Below, one piece after another: positions 17,269 to 25,597 of a stretch of DNA of 64,000 bases (position 1 is the first letter of the stretch; each line of letters starts with the position of its first letter). The DNA lies in contig JAIBBK010000060.1 in assembly GCA_019694675.1 (NCBI GenBank), positions 1-64,000 of the forward strand, read 5' to 3'. The DNA comes from Ignavibacteria bacterium (GTDB lineage Bacteria; Bacteroidota; Ignavibacteria; Tepidaquicellales; Tepidaquicellaceae). The position numbers and the translations under genes were made by a program. The notes beneath the pieces were generated by a model. The model saw only the letters and a list, made by a program, of their open reading frames with translations. It searched no databases and was not told the origin of the DNA.

Positions 17269-17571
17269 TTATTTTTTTGGTTTGATAATACTCTCAAGAT
17301 TTTCAATGTACTTTTCAAATGCCTTGAAGCCTTTTGCTGTGATCCTGTATCTTGTCACGGGCTTCCGGTTCACGAAAATTTTCTTCACACTTACGTAGCC
17401 TGCGTCTTCAAGTTTCTTGAGATGCACGCTCAGATTTCCGTCAGTTGCGTTCACTTTCTCTTTCAGGAAAATGAAGTCGGCTTCCTCCACCGCCACAAGT
17501 ACCGCCATCACGGCAGTCCTTATGCGCGAATGAATAACATCGTCAATCTGCTGATAGTCAAATTCTTTCAT
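17269..17571 (-). CDS. Winged-helix transcriptional regulator (HTH_34/MarR-like)
   Basis: A 100-residue single-domain regulator: a helical start (YQQIDDVIHSRIRTAVMAVL), a recognition-helix region containing NATDGNLSVHLKKLEDAGYV, and a wing with KPVTRYRITAKGFKAFEKY. This matches the small winged-helix family often found next to a membrane protein in Bacteroidota. It is the second gene of the operon, 12 bp after the membrane-protein gene. Two tandem palindromes just upstream of the first gene are probable binding sites, so negative autoregulation is likely. The effector is unknown. Confidence 0.85.
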   Translation of the reverse strand: MKEFDYQQIDDVIHSRIRTAVMAVLVAVEEADFIFLKEKVNATDGNLSVHLKKLEDAGYVSVKKIFVNRKPVTRYRITAKGFKAFEKYIENLESIIKPKK

Positions 17572-17583
17572 CTCAGTCAGTTA

Positions 17584-18198
17584 TCAGGCCTGTTTCAGTT
17601 CAGGACTTTTCCTTCTGTTCCTGTTGATTATGAAACCGGGTATGACCTGCAGGAAGAGCATCATGACGGCAAATACAAGCAGGGTCTGCTTGCCGGGCCA
17701 GAAGAACATGAGAGCGGCGCCCGCCCACCATCCGAAAGCAAGGTTCCTGAGCCACGGAAGCTGCTGAATGCTTCCGCTTGCGAAATAGGAAATTCCGAGA
17801 GCTGTTGATATCACCGGACTTATGAAGACCGGTTTGTATGCTCCGGAAATAGGGCCGAGAAAGCCGAACATGAACATCGCTATGCCAGAAGCCAGCCAGA
17901 GCGAGCCGAGTAGCCTGCCGGCGAATGTGGATACCTTGTTCTTCTCCCCCAGCTTCCATCCGATGACAAAATCCGCCACTGCTCCGAGCGGCATCAGGAT
18001 TGCCCAAAGCATGCCTGAGTATTTGTCAGCTGATCCGTCGAGTATCATGAAGTAATTTGTGATCAGGCAGAAAGTTACAAGCACGCCCCAGAAGATGAAG
18101 TGGATGCCGTTATACTCGACAGTATGGCGGCTGTCTTCCATGATCTTTCTTATCACGGCCAGTTCAAATTCAGGCCCGTTGTTACGATTGTTTTCCAT
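17584..18198 (-). CDS. Polytopic membrane protein co-regulated with the winged-helix regulator
   Basis: A 204-residue protein with about six hydrophobic helices, a short cytoplasmic N-terminus (IRKIMEDSRHTVEYNG) and a basic C-terminus. I do not recognise a named family, but small membrane proteins with this N-terminus are often encoded beside winged-helix regulators in this phylum. It is the first gene of the operon. The ATG at 18198 lies directly behind the operator, about 25 bases from the expected transcription start. It may sense or transport the signal for the regulator; this is inference. Confidence 0.75.
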   Translation of the reverse strand: MENNRNNGPEFELAVIRKIMEDSRHTVEYNGIHFIFWGVLVTFCLITNYFMILDGSADKYSGMLWAILMPLGAVADFVIGWKLGEKNKVSTFAGRLLGSLWLASGIAMFMFGFLGPISGAYKPVFISPVISTALGISYFASGSIQQLPWLRNLAFGWWAGAALMFFWPGKQTLLVFAVMMLFLQVIPGFIINRNRRKSPELKQA

Positions 18199-18232
18199 TG
18201 TAAAGTACTTTGTTTTTTAAAGTGCTTTACAA
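18198..18232 (-). promoter_or_regulatory. Tandem palindromic operator for the winged-helix regulator
   Basis: Two related arms, TTGTAAAGTACTTT (18198-18211) and AAAGTGCTTTACAA (18219-18232), form an inverted repeat with one mismatch and a 7-base centre. Each arm also contains its own palindrome (AAAGTACTTT perfect, AAAGTGCTTT with a central mismatch). The site begins inside the -10 box and ends at the start codon, an ideal place for repression. Confidence 0.75.
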
Positions 18233-18260
18233 AATTAGAAATGCCGGGGTCAAATGTCAA
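18230..18260 (-). promoter_or_regulatory. Promoter TTGACA-N17-TAATTTTG of the five-gene operon
   Basis: On the minus strand, TTGACA (complement of 18255-18260) is followed by exactly 17 bases and TAATTTTG (complement of 18230-18237). This satisfies both the sigma-70 pattern and the TAnnTTTG -7 box of Bacteroidota. The operator starts within the -10 box. Confidence 0.8.
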
Positions 18261-18326
18261 TACCCAAAATAATTTTTTTTGAAGCGGCTCAGGAACCGGT
18301 GAAGGCCCGGCTGAAAAGCGGTAATA

Positions 18327-19097
18327 CTACTGCTTAAACAATGTTATGAGCCGCAATGCACCGGTGAAATGCGGCTGATGCCTGTAATGGCCGAACCTTT
18401 CATCCCACCTCCCGGACTCAAGCTCCGAAGCAAGTCTTATCACGAGTCTGTCTTCATCTCCCCCGGCAAGGTATCCCCACGCTGATTGTGATTCGCGCAC
18501 TTCTTTCTTGAGAAATTCCTCCGGTCTTCCGTAAAATGCCTCCTGAAAGCCGTCCCTGCAGTTGAGTGGCACGGGGACTTTCTCCACTTTTGCTATGCAT
18601 CCGCTCAGCGCGGACAATTCAGCAATTGCAGGATAACGTTTTCTTTCAATATCTACGAGCTCGGGGAAATAATGTACATTCCAGAATTCATCAAGAGCTT
18701 CGGGATCAAATGTCATGATCACAAATCTTTCCTTTGTCACTCTGAGAACTTCTTTCAGACCGGCATGAAGGTCAGGCCAGTGATGAACCGTCAGCAATGC
18801 CATGGAAGCTGAAAAGGAATTGTCGTCAAACGGAAGCCTGTCGGCTTTTGCAATTACGGCAGGCGGCAATCCTCTTGCAAGCCTTTGCGCCCGCATGCGT
18901 GAAGAAGGTTCAACTGCAACAACATGCCTGTCTGCCGGCTCATATGAACCGGCTCCCGCACCAACATTCAGAACTGTCGAGGCTGAACCGAGAGCAGTCA
19001 GAATTCTTGCGGCTATCTCCGGTTCTTCCTTCCTTTGGTTCGAGTACTCATATTCCGGACTTTCGTAATTGAAAGGCTTTAACTTATTCAATGACAA
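18327..19097 (-). CDS. Class I SAM-dependent methyltransferase
   Basis: A 256-residue soluble protein with the Rossmann methyltransferase motifs: motif I VLNVGAGAGSYE, an acidic end to strand 2 (VVAVEPSS), KADRLPFDDNSFSA and MALLTVHHWPDL (motifs II/III), and LKEVLRVTK. It resembles the UbiE/COQ5-like (methyltransferase type 11) group. The substrate cannot be assigned. It is the last of four genes, 14 bp behind the dioxygenase-like gene, in an operon with SnoaL-like and VOC proteins. Confidence 0.88.
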   Translation of the reverse strand: MSLNKLKPFNYESPEYEYSNQRKEEPEIAARILTALGSASTVLNVGAGAGSYEPADRHVVAVEPSSRMRAQRLARGLPPAVIAKADRLPFDDNSFSASMALLTVHHWPDLHAGLKEVLRVTKERFVIMTFDPEALDEFWNVHYFPELVDIERKRYPAIAELSALSGCIAKVEKVPVPLNCRDGFQEAFYGRPEEFLKKEVRESQSAWGYLAGGDEDRLVIRLASELESGRWDERFGHYRHQPHFTGALRLITLFKQ

Positions 19098-19111
19098 GAT
19101 CCCGAATTTTA

Positions 19112-19816
19112 TCAGTTAAGAAGATCAATATCCCTGACACCTGTCCACTTCCCGTCTGCCCTTTGAAGTTTCATGATTCCTGTTCCTCCCGGAAGACTTT
19201 CCAGTCCTGACTCATATTTGCTGTTGACCATCGGATCATCGCTGAAGACATAGTCATTGATGAGCGTAATGCTTCCGTCGGGAAGTTTGAGCGCGGCGTG
19301 AATGTGAGCCGGGAACAGATTGCCGGGATAAGGCGCAGGCCTGATGGTGCTGATCCTGTATTTCCCTTCGCTGTCGGTAACGCACCATCCGTGGAGTTTT
19401 CCGTGCCACTTCTGCACTCCCGACTCATTGCCACTTTTACTGTAGTATCCGTCGCTGTCTGTATGATAAGCATAGATCACAACTCCTTCCACAGGCTTCC
19501 CGCTTTTGTCACTGACGGTTCCTGTGATCTCAAGCCTGTCAGCCGATTCTCCGGTTACCGGGATCATCATCGTACCCGACAATCCGGACGGCATGTTCGC
19601 GAAGTAGCATCCGAATGGCGCATCAGGACTGTCGCAGGAATCACGGGAAGTGACATTGCGGTCAGATTTGTCAAAACCGGAATGCTCAGTCTTATGTCCG
19701 CAAAAGAATGAAGACGCGACTGTGATCATCAGAAATGAAACTGCACTTATCAGATTCATGCTTAATATATTTTTTACCCGAACTTTTCGGAAGTCATTGA
19801 ATGCCGGCACTCTCAT
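19112..19816 (-). CDS. Exported intradiol-dioxygenase-like protein
   Basis: Up to 234 residues. The core has the beta-sandwich pattern of intradiol dioxygenases (protocatechuate 3,4-dioxygenase beta-like): LEITGTVSDKSGKPVEGVVI, YAYHTDSDGYYS, GWCVTDSEGKYRISTIRPAPYP and FPAHIH. Tyrosines in YAYHTD and APYPG and the two histidines of HIH are candidates for the Tyr-Tyr-His-His iron site. A hydrophobic export segment (MNLISAVSFLMITVASSFFCG) begins at Met20, so ATG 19759 may be the real start. The longer start at 19816 overlaps the upstream gene as ATGA. Many exported proteins of this type have no proven aromatic substrate, so ring cleavage is only a possibility. Confidence 0.8.
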   Translation of the reverse strand: MRVPAFNDFRKVRVKNILSMNLISAVSFLMITVASSFFCGHKTEHSGFDKSDRNVTSRDSCDSPDAPFGCYFANMPSGLSGTMMIPVTGESADRLEITGTVSDKSGKPVEGVVIYAYHTDSDGYYSKSGNESGVQKWHGKLHGWCVTDSEGKYRISTIRPAPYPGNLFPAHIHAALKLPDGSITLINDYVFSDDPMVNSKYESGLESLPGGTGIMKLQRADGKWTGVRDIDLLN

Positions 19817-20178
19817 GTTCCGTTCGTCCTTTCCTGAATGCAGTACGAAGTGATACTGCTCAGGTTATCATTTTCGTTGAACTCATATACATCGCAGGCA
19901 TGAACAAACGCTATTCTCTTTCCAGCGCGGAGAAACTCCGCAGTACCCTGAACAACGACTTTCCCGTTTGCATGCACAGTACCGAGAATCTTAAATTCCG
20001 TGTCAACTGTCCTAAAATAATCCGAAACGCTTCGGCAGTTCCTGACAACTTCAGCTTTGCCCCTGAAAGTACTTTCGCCGGCTATTGTCCATACCACATC
20101 ATCACAAAGTCTATCATAAATCTCTTCAAACCTCCCCGTCGAAAATGTTTCGGCGGTCAGAACATTAATATGCTTCAT
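19813..20178 (-). CDS. SnoaL-like (NTF2-superfamily) protein
   Basis: A 121-residue protein with the cone-shaped NTF2-like pattern: an N-terminal helix, then DDVVWTIAGESTFRGKAEV, a central VDTEF.ILGTVHANGKVVVQGTAE strand pair and a final strand with IAFVHACDVYEF. SnoaL-like proteins are small cyclases, isomerases or stress-related ligand binders, and none of these can be chosen here. Both ends overlap neighbouring genes by ATGA, indicating a tightly coupled operon with the VOC protein and the dioxygenase-like protein. Confidence 0.82.
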   Translation of the reverse strand: MKHINVLTAETFSTGRFEEIYDRLCDDVVWTIAGESTFRGKAEVVRNCRSVSDYFRTVDTEFKILGTVHANGKVVVQGTAEFLRAGKRIAFVHACDVYEFNENDNLSSITSYCIQERTNGT

Positions 20179-20561
20179 CTCGCTTCACTGTCAACTTCGA
20201 AAATTCCGAACACATTATTGTCCGGATCAAGGAAATAGCCCTGCCAGCATCTTCCCGGAATTGCAAATTTGGGCATAGCGATCTTGCCGCCGTTATTGAT
20301 TATTGTTTCTGCTGTCTTATCAAAACTCTCAACCTGCACTGAACATGTGAATGCGTTCGTCCCGCGTTCAGGCATCTGCACTCCGGCCGGCCTTTCCAGC
20401 AATCCTCCTCCGATCCCGCCCGTTTCGATCCTGTAGTAATCGATCGGCACATTCTCTTCCTTCACAAACTTCCATCCGAACACATTCCCGTAGAATGTGA
20501 TCTCTCTTTTCCGGTCTGATGACTGGATCTCGAAATACCCTATTGAAAAAGTCTTCTTCAT
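20175..20561 (-). CDS. VOC-family (glyoxalase/bleomycin-resistance-like) protein
   Basis: A 128-residue protein with two beta-alpha-beta-beta-beta VOC modules: FSIGYFEIQSSDRKREITFY, then ...GGGLLERPAG, and in the second half FTCSVQVESFDKTAETIINNGGKIAMPKF followed by GYFLDPDNNVFGIFE. Proteins of this subtype are predicted metal-dependent lyases or isomerases of unknown substrate. I chose ATG 20561; the open frame extends to 20675, but a good promoter lies inside that extension (20582-20611) and the VOC fold begins at the chosen start. First gene of the four-gene operon. Confidence 0.88.
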   Translation of the reverse strand: MKKTFSIGYFEIQSSDRKREITFYGNVFGWKFVKEENVPIDYYRIETGGIGGGLLERPAGVQMPERGTNAFTCSVQVESFDKTAETIINNGGKIAMPKFAIPGRCWQGYFLDPDNNVFGIFEVDSEAR

Positions 20562-20581
20562 TACCGTTTGAATTGTATGAG

Positions 20582-20611
20582 CAAAACTAATCATTCCCTC
20601 CGACACATCAA
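20582..20611 (-). promoter_or_regulatory. Promoter TTGATG-N16-TAGTTTTG of the VOC operon
   Basis: On the minus strand, TTGATG (complement of 20606-20611) lies 16 bases before TAGTTTTG (complement of 20582-20589), a TAnnTTTG box. It sits about 20 bases ahead of the ATG at 20561 and supports that start. Confidence 0.6.
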
Positions 20612-20785
20612 ACCACACTGTGACAAGTCGCGGTGACAACCTCCGTTTCAAGGTGAAACTGAGCTCACTGCTCACGACAGAAAAGACCGCAATTTTGACT
20701 GTATTCGTAATTTTTGTGCGCCGGGTTTCAGGATCCGCAACTGATCCTTACCCCTTTTTAAGATGAAAACCGGTACAAACTTCTT

Positions 20786-20816
20786 TTGACTTACGGAATC
20801 AGCCGGCGTAATTTTG
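20786..20816 (+). promoter_or_regulatory. Promoter TTGACT-N17-TAATTTTG
   Basis: TTGACT at 20786-20791, a 17-base spacer and TAATTTTG at 20809-20816. It has the same architecture and the same -7 box as the promoter at 18230-18260. It would give a leader of about 110 bases before the secreted-protein gene at 20932. Confidence 0.7.
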
Positions 20817-20931
20817 TCCAACTAATTTGATAGTAACCAGGAAGCCGCGTGTTTGCAAACACCGCTTCTCAAAGGCATGCCGGTATGCCAGGTTATTATC
20901 TCCCAAAATCAAAATCTCTCAGGAGGAAAAA

Positions 20932-23064
20932 ATGAGATCAAAAGAAACAAAACTAAAGTCAGTGTTTGCATTGGCAATCTGCATTCTCATACTGCCTGCG
21001 GCACTGGTAAATGCACAATACTCCCAACTCCCCGGAAAGAAAAAGGAGACCGGAAGCAAGATCAGGACAATAGCTGCGGTCAATGAAAACAGTCCTCTTA
21101 CGAGGACAAACAGATACGCGCAGTCCTCGGCGGAAGAAACGGAGCTACGGAATCAGATGATCCAGCAAAAGATCAATGACTCGGGCAATCCGGAAGATAT
21201 CCTGAGACTGCAGAGAGAGCTTGAGTCTCTGAACGGCTCAACTGCAACTGTCTCTTCGGGTGAATCTTTCTGCAGGATGATCCCGCCTGACGGAAGGGCT
21301 TATCCGAATTCAACTGATATATACAACGGAGTCTATGTAGCAGGGACATCCGTTCAGATTGAACAAAGGGGAACCACAGCCGGCAGGATCTGGGTGGCGG
21401 TCGGCGTTGCAAATGCAGATACAGGGTCCGGCGCTTCCCCCGACACACTGATCCTCTACTACTCAGATGACGACGGGGAATCATACACACAGTACGTCAA
21501 GACTGTCTTCAGCTCCGCCAACAAGATCAACTTTGATGATCTTGATATGGAGATAATTGAACCCGCATCGGGCGACAAGTACATATACATGGTATTCGGA
21601 TACACAACAAACGGATACTTTGGACAGAATCTGATCGGTTACACTATCGTCAGGACACCTACGCTGGCGGTGTTCGGATCAACTTTTTTTCCTCCGGGAT
21701 ATAATCTGACAAACCGTTATCTGAGGCCACAGATCACATCCGACAATTCAAGGTATGCTTCAGTGCCTTACGCGTTTATAACTTATGTGCAGGATTCTAC
21801 AGACGGTGTGAATACATACACCATGTCAAAGAACTGCTGGATCCTGAGTCCTTACAGCATGAGCCCCGCGCTCACGTACATTGCACAGCCCCTGTTTACC
21901 ATACCGGGAACTTCACAGTACGGCGGGATGTGCATGGACATTGCATATTTCCACAATGGCGGGGATTCGCTTATCTACTGTCTCAGCGAAGCTCCCGGAT
22001 ACATTCAGGACATCTACACATACACTTCATACAGCAACACTCCTTCAAATCCGGTCTTTGACGATCAGCTTACGCCAACCGGCAATGAACTGCACCATGC
22101 GAGAATAGCGGCCAACGGCGGGACAAATCAGAAGAAGATTGCCATTATCTACTCTGATAATTTCAATAACTCCGGCGACTGGGATCAGTATGTTCTCAGA
22201 AGTTCTGACAGGGTAAACTGGGTAACAGAGATTTTTGAATATTCCGGAATATACAACTCAAGGTCGGGAAACATTATGGGAAGACGAAACTCCGACGGCT
22301 CTTTTTCTCTCGCCTTCAAGAACATTGTCGGAAACATAGAGAACGTAACATACTCAACCTACACAGGTGACTTCACGGTCTCGAATTACACGCATCGTGC
22401 GAATCCGGATTATTCCAATTCCCTTTGTTCGCCAAAGCCGGGCTTCAGATATAACGACGGCGACAGCTGTTTTTACAACTGGAATTACTTCTATACCGCA
22501 CGGTCTTCAAACGAATGCTATGACAACAGCATATACATCAGATATGCGGTCGAGGGATTCTATGACGACGTCAACGACGTTCATAATGTAATTGACGTGA
22601 TGTATGTATTTCTTGCGGATGCAAATCCGCCTTATAACTACATTGACACTGCCGTCATGTATCTGGATAATCTTAATCTCATAAATGAAGCGGCCTTCTA
22701 CAATTCGCCTCCGGGACAGTATTACATTGTTCTCAAACACTACAATGCCCTTCAGACATGGAGTTCTGTTCCTGTCACCGTTGATGATATACCCGGGTTT
22801 TATGATTTCACGTCTTCTTCAAGCTCGGCTTACGGAGACAACATGACCCTCAAGGGAGCGAAGTGGTGTTTGTTCAGCGGAGATGTTGACCAGGATGAAA
22901 CTATTGACGGAACTGACCTGCAGGAAATTGACAATGATGCGCTTGCATTTGTATTCGGTCAGCTGCTCAGGACAGACCTTAACGGCGATCAGTTCGTTGA
23001 CGGAGGTGATTACATAATCGCTGACAACAATGCGGCTAATTTCGTATCCGTTATGAGGCCATAA
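20932..23064 (+). CDS. Large secreted protein with C-terminal dockerin-like module
   Basis: A 710-residue protein with a signal peptide (about residues 5-28, ending in ALVNAQ). The start is fixed by AGGAGG at 20921-20926. The bulk (about residues 120-570) is rich in Asp, Tyr and Ser with beta-strand patterns and W(V/I)AVGVANADTG, typical of sialidase-like or beta-propeller folds; I cannot name an enzyme. The last 130 residues form a module shared with two other proteins in this window: a beta-sandwich segment (YYIVLKHYNALQTWS), YDFTSSSSSAYG, then two dockerin-like calcium loops (GDVDQDETIDGTD and DLNGDQFVDGGD), ending NFVSVMRP. It is probably exported and surface-associated. Transcribed alone. 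Confidence 0.8.
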   Translation: MRSKETKLKSVFALAICILILPAALVNAQYSQLPGKKKETGSKIRTIAAVNENSPLTRTNRYAQSSAEETELRNQMIQQKINDSGNPEDILRLQRELESLNGSTATVSSGESFCRMIPPDGRAYPNSTDIYNGVYVAGTSVQIEQRGTTAGRIWVAVGVANADTGSGASPDTLILYYSDDDGESYTQYVKTVFSSANKINFDDLDMEIIEPASGDKYIYMVFGYTTNGYFGQNLIGYTIVRTPTLAVFGSTFFPPGYNLTNRYLRPQITSDNSRYASVPYAFITYVQDSTDGVNTYTMSKNCWILSPYSMSPALTYIAQPLFTIPGTSQYGGMCMDIAYFHNGGDSLIYCLSEAPGYIQDIYTYTSYSNTPSNPVFDDQLTPTGNELHHARIAANGGTNQKKIAIIYSDNFNNSGDWDQYVLRSSDRVNWVTEIFEYSGIYNSRSGNIMGRRNSDGSFSLAFKNIVGNIENVTYSTYTGDFTVSNYTHRANPDYSNSLCSPKPGFRYNDGDSCFYNWNYFYTARSSNECYDNSIYIRYAVEGFYDDVNDVHNVIDVMYVFLADANPPYNYIDTAVMYLDNLNLINEAAFYNSPPGQYYIVLKHYNALQTWSSVPVTVDDIPGFYDFTSSSSSAYGDNMTLKGAKWCLFSGDVDQDETIDGTDLQEIDNDALAFVFGQLLRTDLNGDQFVDGGDYIIADNNAANFVSVMRP

Positions 23065-23085
23065 TTCTTCTCCTGCAAAAAAAAC

Positions 23086-23119
23086 AGGATCAGGACTGCG
23101 CTTGAGCTATCCTGATCCT
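23086..23119. terminator. Bidirectional rho-independent terminator
   Basis: A 10-bp stem AGGATCAGGA (23086-23095) / TCCTGATCCT (23110-23119) lies between two convergent genes. On the minus strand it is followed by a run of eight T; on the plus strand by TGTTATTTT. Confidence 0.9.
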
Positions 23120-23144
23120 TGTTATTTTAATGAGCTGTTGTCTC

Positions 23145-23555
23145 TTACTGCTTATCGTGATTAAGCATCCAGCTTATCCCGAACTTGTCTGAAAGGACCG
23201 CAAACCTTGCTCCCCAGAATGTGTCCTGCAGAGGCATCGTAACACTGCCGCCTTCCGACAGCTTCTCATAGACCTTGTCCTGTTCTTCGGCATTGTCGAA
23301 ATCGATGCTCAGACTCACTCTTGTTCCTGCCCAGCTTTCTTTCGGTCGCATCTCATCAGCAGCCATCAGTGTGAATCCGTCCGAATGAAATTCAGAGTGC
23401 ATCACCCTGTTCAGATTCTCTTCGCTCTGATACTCTTTCGGTCCGTCAGAGTAGCGCATCAGATTTTTGATCTCACCGCCGAAAACATCCTTATAGAAAT
23501 TCAGCGCCTCTTCACAATTCGTGCCGAAGGCGATGTACGGAATCAGCTTTTTCAT
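23145..23555 (-). CDS. VOC-family protein, PhnB-like
   Basis: A 136-residue protein with the PhnB-type layout: IPYIAFGTNCEEALNFYKDVFGGEI at the start, MHSEFHSDGFTLMAAD in the middle and PLQDTFWGARFAVLSDKFGISWMLN at the end. Proteins of this group are small dimeric VOC proteins without an agreed function, despite the old names linked to phosphonates or demethylubiquinone. It is the last gene of a four-gene operon, 12 bp after an exported hypothetical protein and just ahead of the terminator at 23086-23119. Confidence 0.9.
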   Translation of the reverse strand: MKKLIPYIAFGTNCEEALNFYKDVFGGEIKNLMRYSDGPKEYQSEENLNRVMHSEFHSDGFTLMAADEMRPKESWAGTRVSLSIDFDNAEEQDKVYEKLSEGGSVTMPLQDTFWGARFAVLSDKFGISWMLNHDKQ

Positions 23556-23567
23556 TTTTGATTGATG

Positions 23568-24122
23568 TTATTTATTGAATTCATCTTCGGTGATATTTTC
23601 CGCCTGAAACTCATTACTGCGGTTGCCGGAAATCGTCTTAAGGATCAGCTCATAACTCGGGATCTGCATTCCTTCACTGTCCCTCACGGGATTGAAGTCC
23701 AGAAGGTCTGTTCCAATCTGATAGAGATTGTTGCCGAGAAACTTTGCATTACACCCCCCGGCATTTTTTGATACAGCCCAGTCGTTTCCGTATGCTATCT
23801 TAAGGTAGTATATGCCCGCAGGGATGTTCTTAAGACTGTAGTAATCATCCGACCTGACATACAAATATCTGATGCAGACATCGTCGCTGCTTCTGACAAG
23901 TTTCAGAACAACATCTGCGCCACCGCCTACGATCACCTTTAGAAAGTTGTCAAGGCCGGCATCAGAGGAATACCTGAACTCATAGCATGGCGGCGTCTGT
24001 CCTGTTTGCATTTCAACCGGCATGTACTCCTCCGCATCCTGCGAATAGCAGATGACTGTGGAAAGAAGGAACAGAAGGATAAGTGTCCCCTTCACAAAAT
24101 ATTCTCCTGCAGAAAGGATCAT
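23568..24122 (-). CDS. Exported protein of unknown function
   Basis: A 184-residue protein with a signal peptide (about residues 10-27, ending CYSQ). The mature part looks like a single beta-sandwich (VVLKLVRSSDDVCIRYLYV, YSLKNIPAGIYYLKIAYG, YELILKTISG), with a PAGxYYLKI pattern seen in surface-protein sandwich domains. No enzymatic motif is visible. The start overlaps the stop of the upstream outer-membrane gene as ATGA. It is probably a periplasmic or surface partner of that protein. Confidence 0.7.
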   Translation of the reverse strand: MILSAGEYFVKGTLILLFLLSTVICYSQDAEEYMPVEMQTGQTPPCYEFRYSSDAGLDNFLKVIVGGGADVVLKLVRSSDDVCIRYLYVRSDDYYSLKNIPAGIYYLKIAYGNDWAVSKNAGGCNAKFLGNNLYQIGTDLLDFNPVRDSEGMQIPSYELILKTISGNRSNEFQAENITEDEFNK

Positions 24123-25492
24123 ATCCTGAACTTCAGGTCTATTCCGAACGACAACTTTGTGGTTGATTTCGGAGAGAATATTGATGCAATGTTTCCGGTG
24201 CCGAGATCTATTATCACAGGTCCGGTGTCTATTCCCACGCCAATCGATGCAAGAAAGTCCACTTCTCCTCCTAACACAAACCCTGCTCTCGGAGAAACCA
24301 CTTTACCTATATTGTATTCGAATCCGAGTCCAACGTACGGCTTCGTAGAACCTCCGAGATTTTCGCTTATGCCCTGTACATAATCAAGCGAGATGCTTCC
24401 CATTTCATGGTTGTCCTTTGATCCGTGAGCGCCGCTGAAGATATGCAGTGTTCCGCCGAGTCTGAACTGCGTAGGGAGACTGTTTGTAAACGATGATACC
24501 GGAGTCTTAGTCTCTTTCAGATAGTTTTTAAGCGAGTCGCGCTGTGCCGGGTCTGTAATGTCAGTGATTGCGAAATTGCCGTCATAGAAATAGTTTGCCG
24601 TGTTCTTTGTCCACTTCACATAGCCCATATCGGTTACGCTGAAACCAAGGTCAAGGTACAGATTCTTTGCAAGCGTCTTGATGCCGAGATTTGCGCCTGC
24701 ATCAAAGCCGAGTCCGAATCCGGAATTCTGAGTTGAGAGTTTGAAGTTGATCTCGTCTGTCAGTCCGGAGTAAAGAAGCGTGATGTTTCCCGTTCCGAAG
24801 ATCTGCGCCTGACTGTTTGTGGTAATAGTCAGATTGTTCTCTTTGGTCTCGAGGTAATAGATCCCGAACTGCGGTTTGACTGCAATGCCGAATGACAATC
24901 TGTCTATGAAGGATTTTTTCGGACGGATCATGTTGGCATATGAGAGGTTGATCTCCCTCACCCAGTATCCGTCTGCCTTCGTGCCCAATGCTGAGTAAGT
25001 CCTGTCTGCGATGTTTCCGTACAGCGCCAGGTCAAACACATCTCTTGCGATAACGAAGTTGCCCCGGAAGGTTTCATCAATCGAAAGCCCGAATGAACCA
25101 GGAGCGCCTGCATTCAGCACTGCCCCGAACACTCTGAATGAAGCGATTCCGTATGATATCTCGTCGCTTGCTTCATTGAGGATCTTTGATTTGTCCTCTT
25201 CTGTGAGAACCTGATTCTCGGCGGCGAGGTAGCTGTTGTAAAAGTCAACTGAGAGGTATTTGCTCTTGGTCTGAAGGCCTGTATTGACGATCATGCTGAA
25301 ATAAAACTTACCGTCAGTGCCGTGCCTTTGCATGATGATGTTGGCGGGATTAAGCCCGAGCGCATCAATATCGGTTGTGTTTGAAACTGACGTGCCGCCC
25401 ATTGAGATGCTCCTGATCACATAAGGAACCTGCGACCGGGACTGAACTGAGAATATGAAAAAAAGCGCAAGTACTGTTAATGCTCTTCCCAC
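24119..25492 (-). CDS. Outer-membrane beta-barrel protein (DUF5723/PorV-like type)
   Basis: A 457-residue protein with a signal peptide (about residues 1-20). The N-terminal RSISMGGTSVSNTTDIDALGLNPAN follows the mature start as in FadL/PorV-type barrels, where S.GGA.....D..A...NPA is typical. The remainder alternates strands and turns and ends in TKLSFGIDLKFRI, a good terminal barrel strand. Such proteins occur widely in Bacteroidota and Ignavibacteria, and the specific role is unknown. It belongs to an operon with a lipoprotein upstream (105 bp) and an exported sandwich protein downstream. Confidence 0.7.
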   Translation of the reverse strand: MGRALTVLALFFIFSVQSRSQVPYVIRSISMGGTSVSNTTDIDALGLNPANIIMQRHGTDGKFYFSMIVNTGLQTKSKYLSVDFYNSYLAAENQVLTEEDKSKILNEASDEISYGIASFRVFGAVLNAGAPGSFGLSIDETFRGNFVIARDVFDLALYGNIADRTYSALGTKADGYWVREINLSYANMIRPKKSFIDRLSFGIAVKPQFGIYYLETKENNLTITTNSQAQIFGTGNITLLYSGLTDEINFKLSTQNSGFGLGFDAGANLGIKTLAKNLYLDLGFSVTDMGYVKWTKNTANYFYDGNFAITDITDPAQRDSLKNYLKETKTPVSSFTNSLPTQFRLGGTLHIFSGAHGSKDNHEMGSISLDYVQGISENLGGSTKPYVGLGFEYNIGKVVSPRAGFVLGGEVDFLASIGVGIDTGPVIIDLGTGNIASIFSPKSTTKLSFGIDLKFRI

Positions 25493-25597
25493 GGCTGTTG
25501 GATTTGAAGTTTTGGAATCAGCAGCAAGCTAAGCAAGAGGATGCAAAAATTAAATGCTCAATGCGTGCTCATCTGCGCCGGGCCGGCACAATGCATT

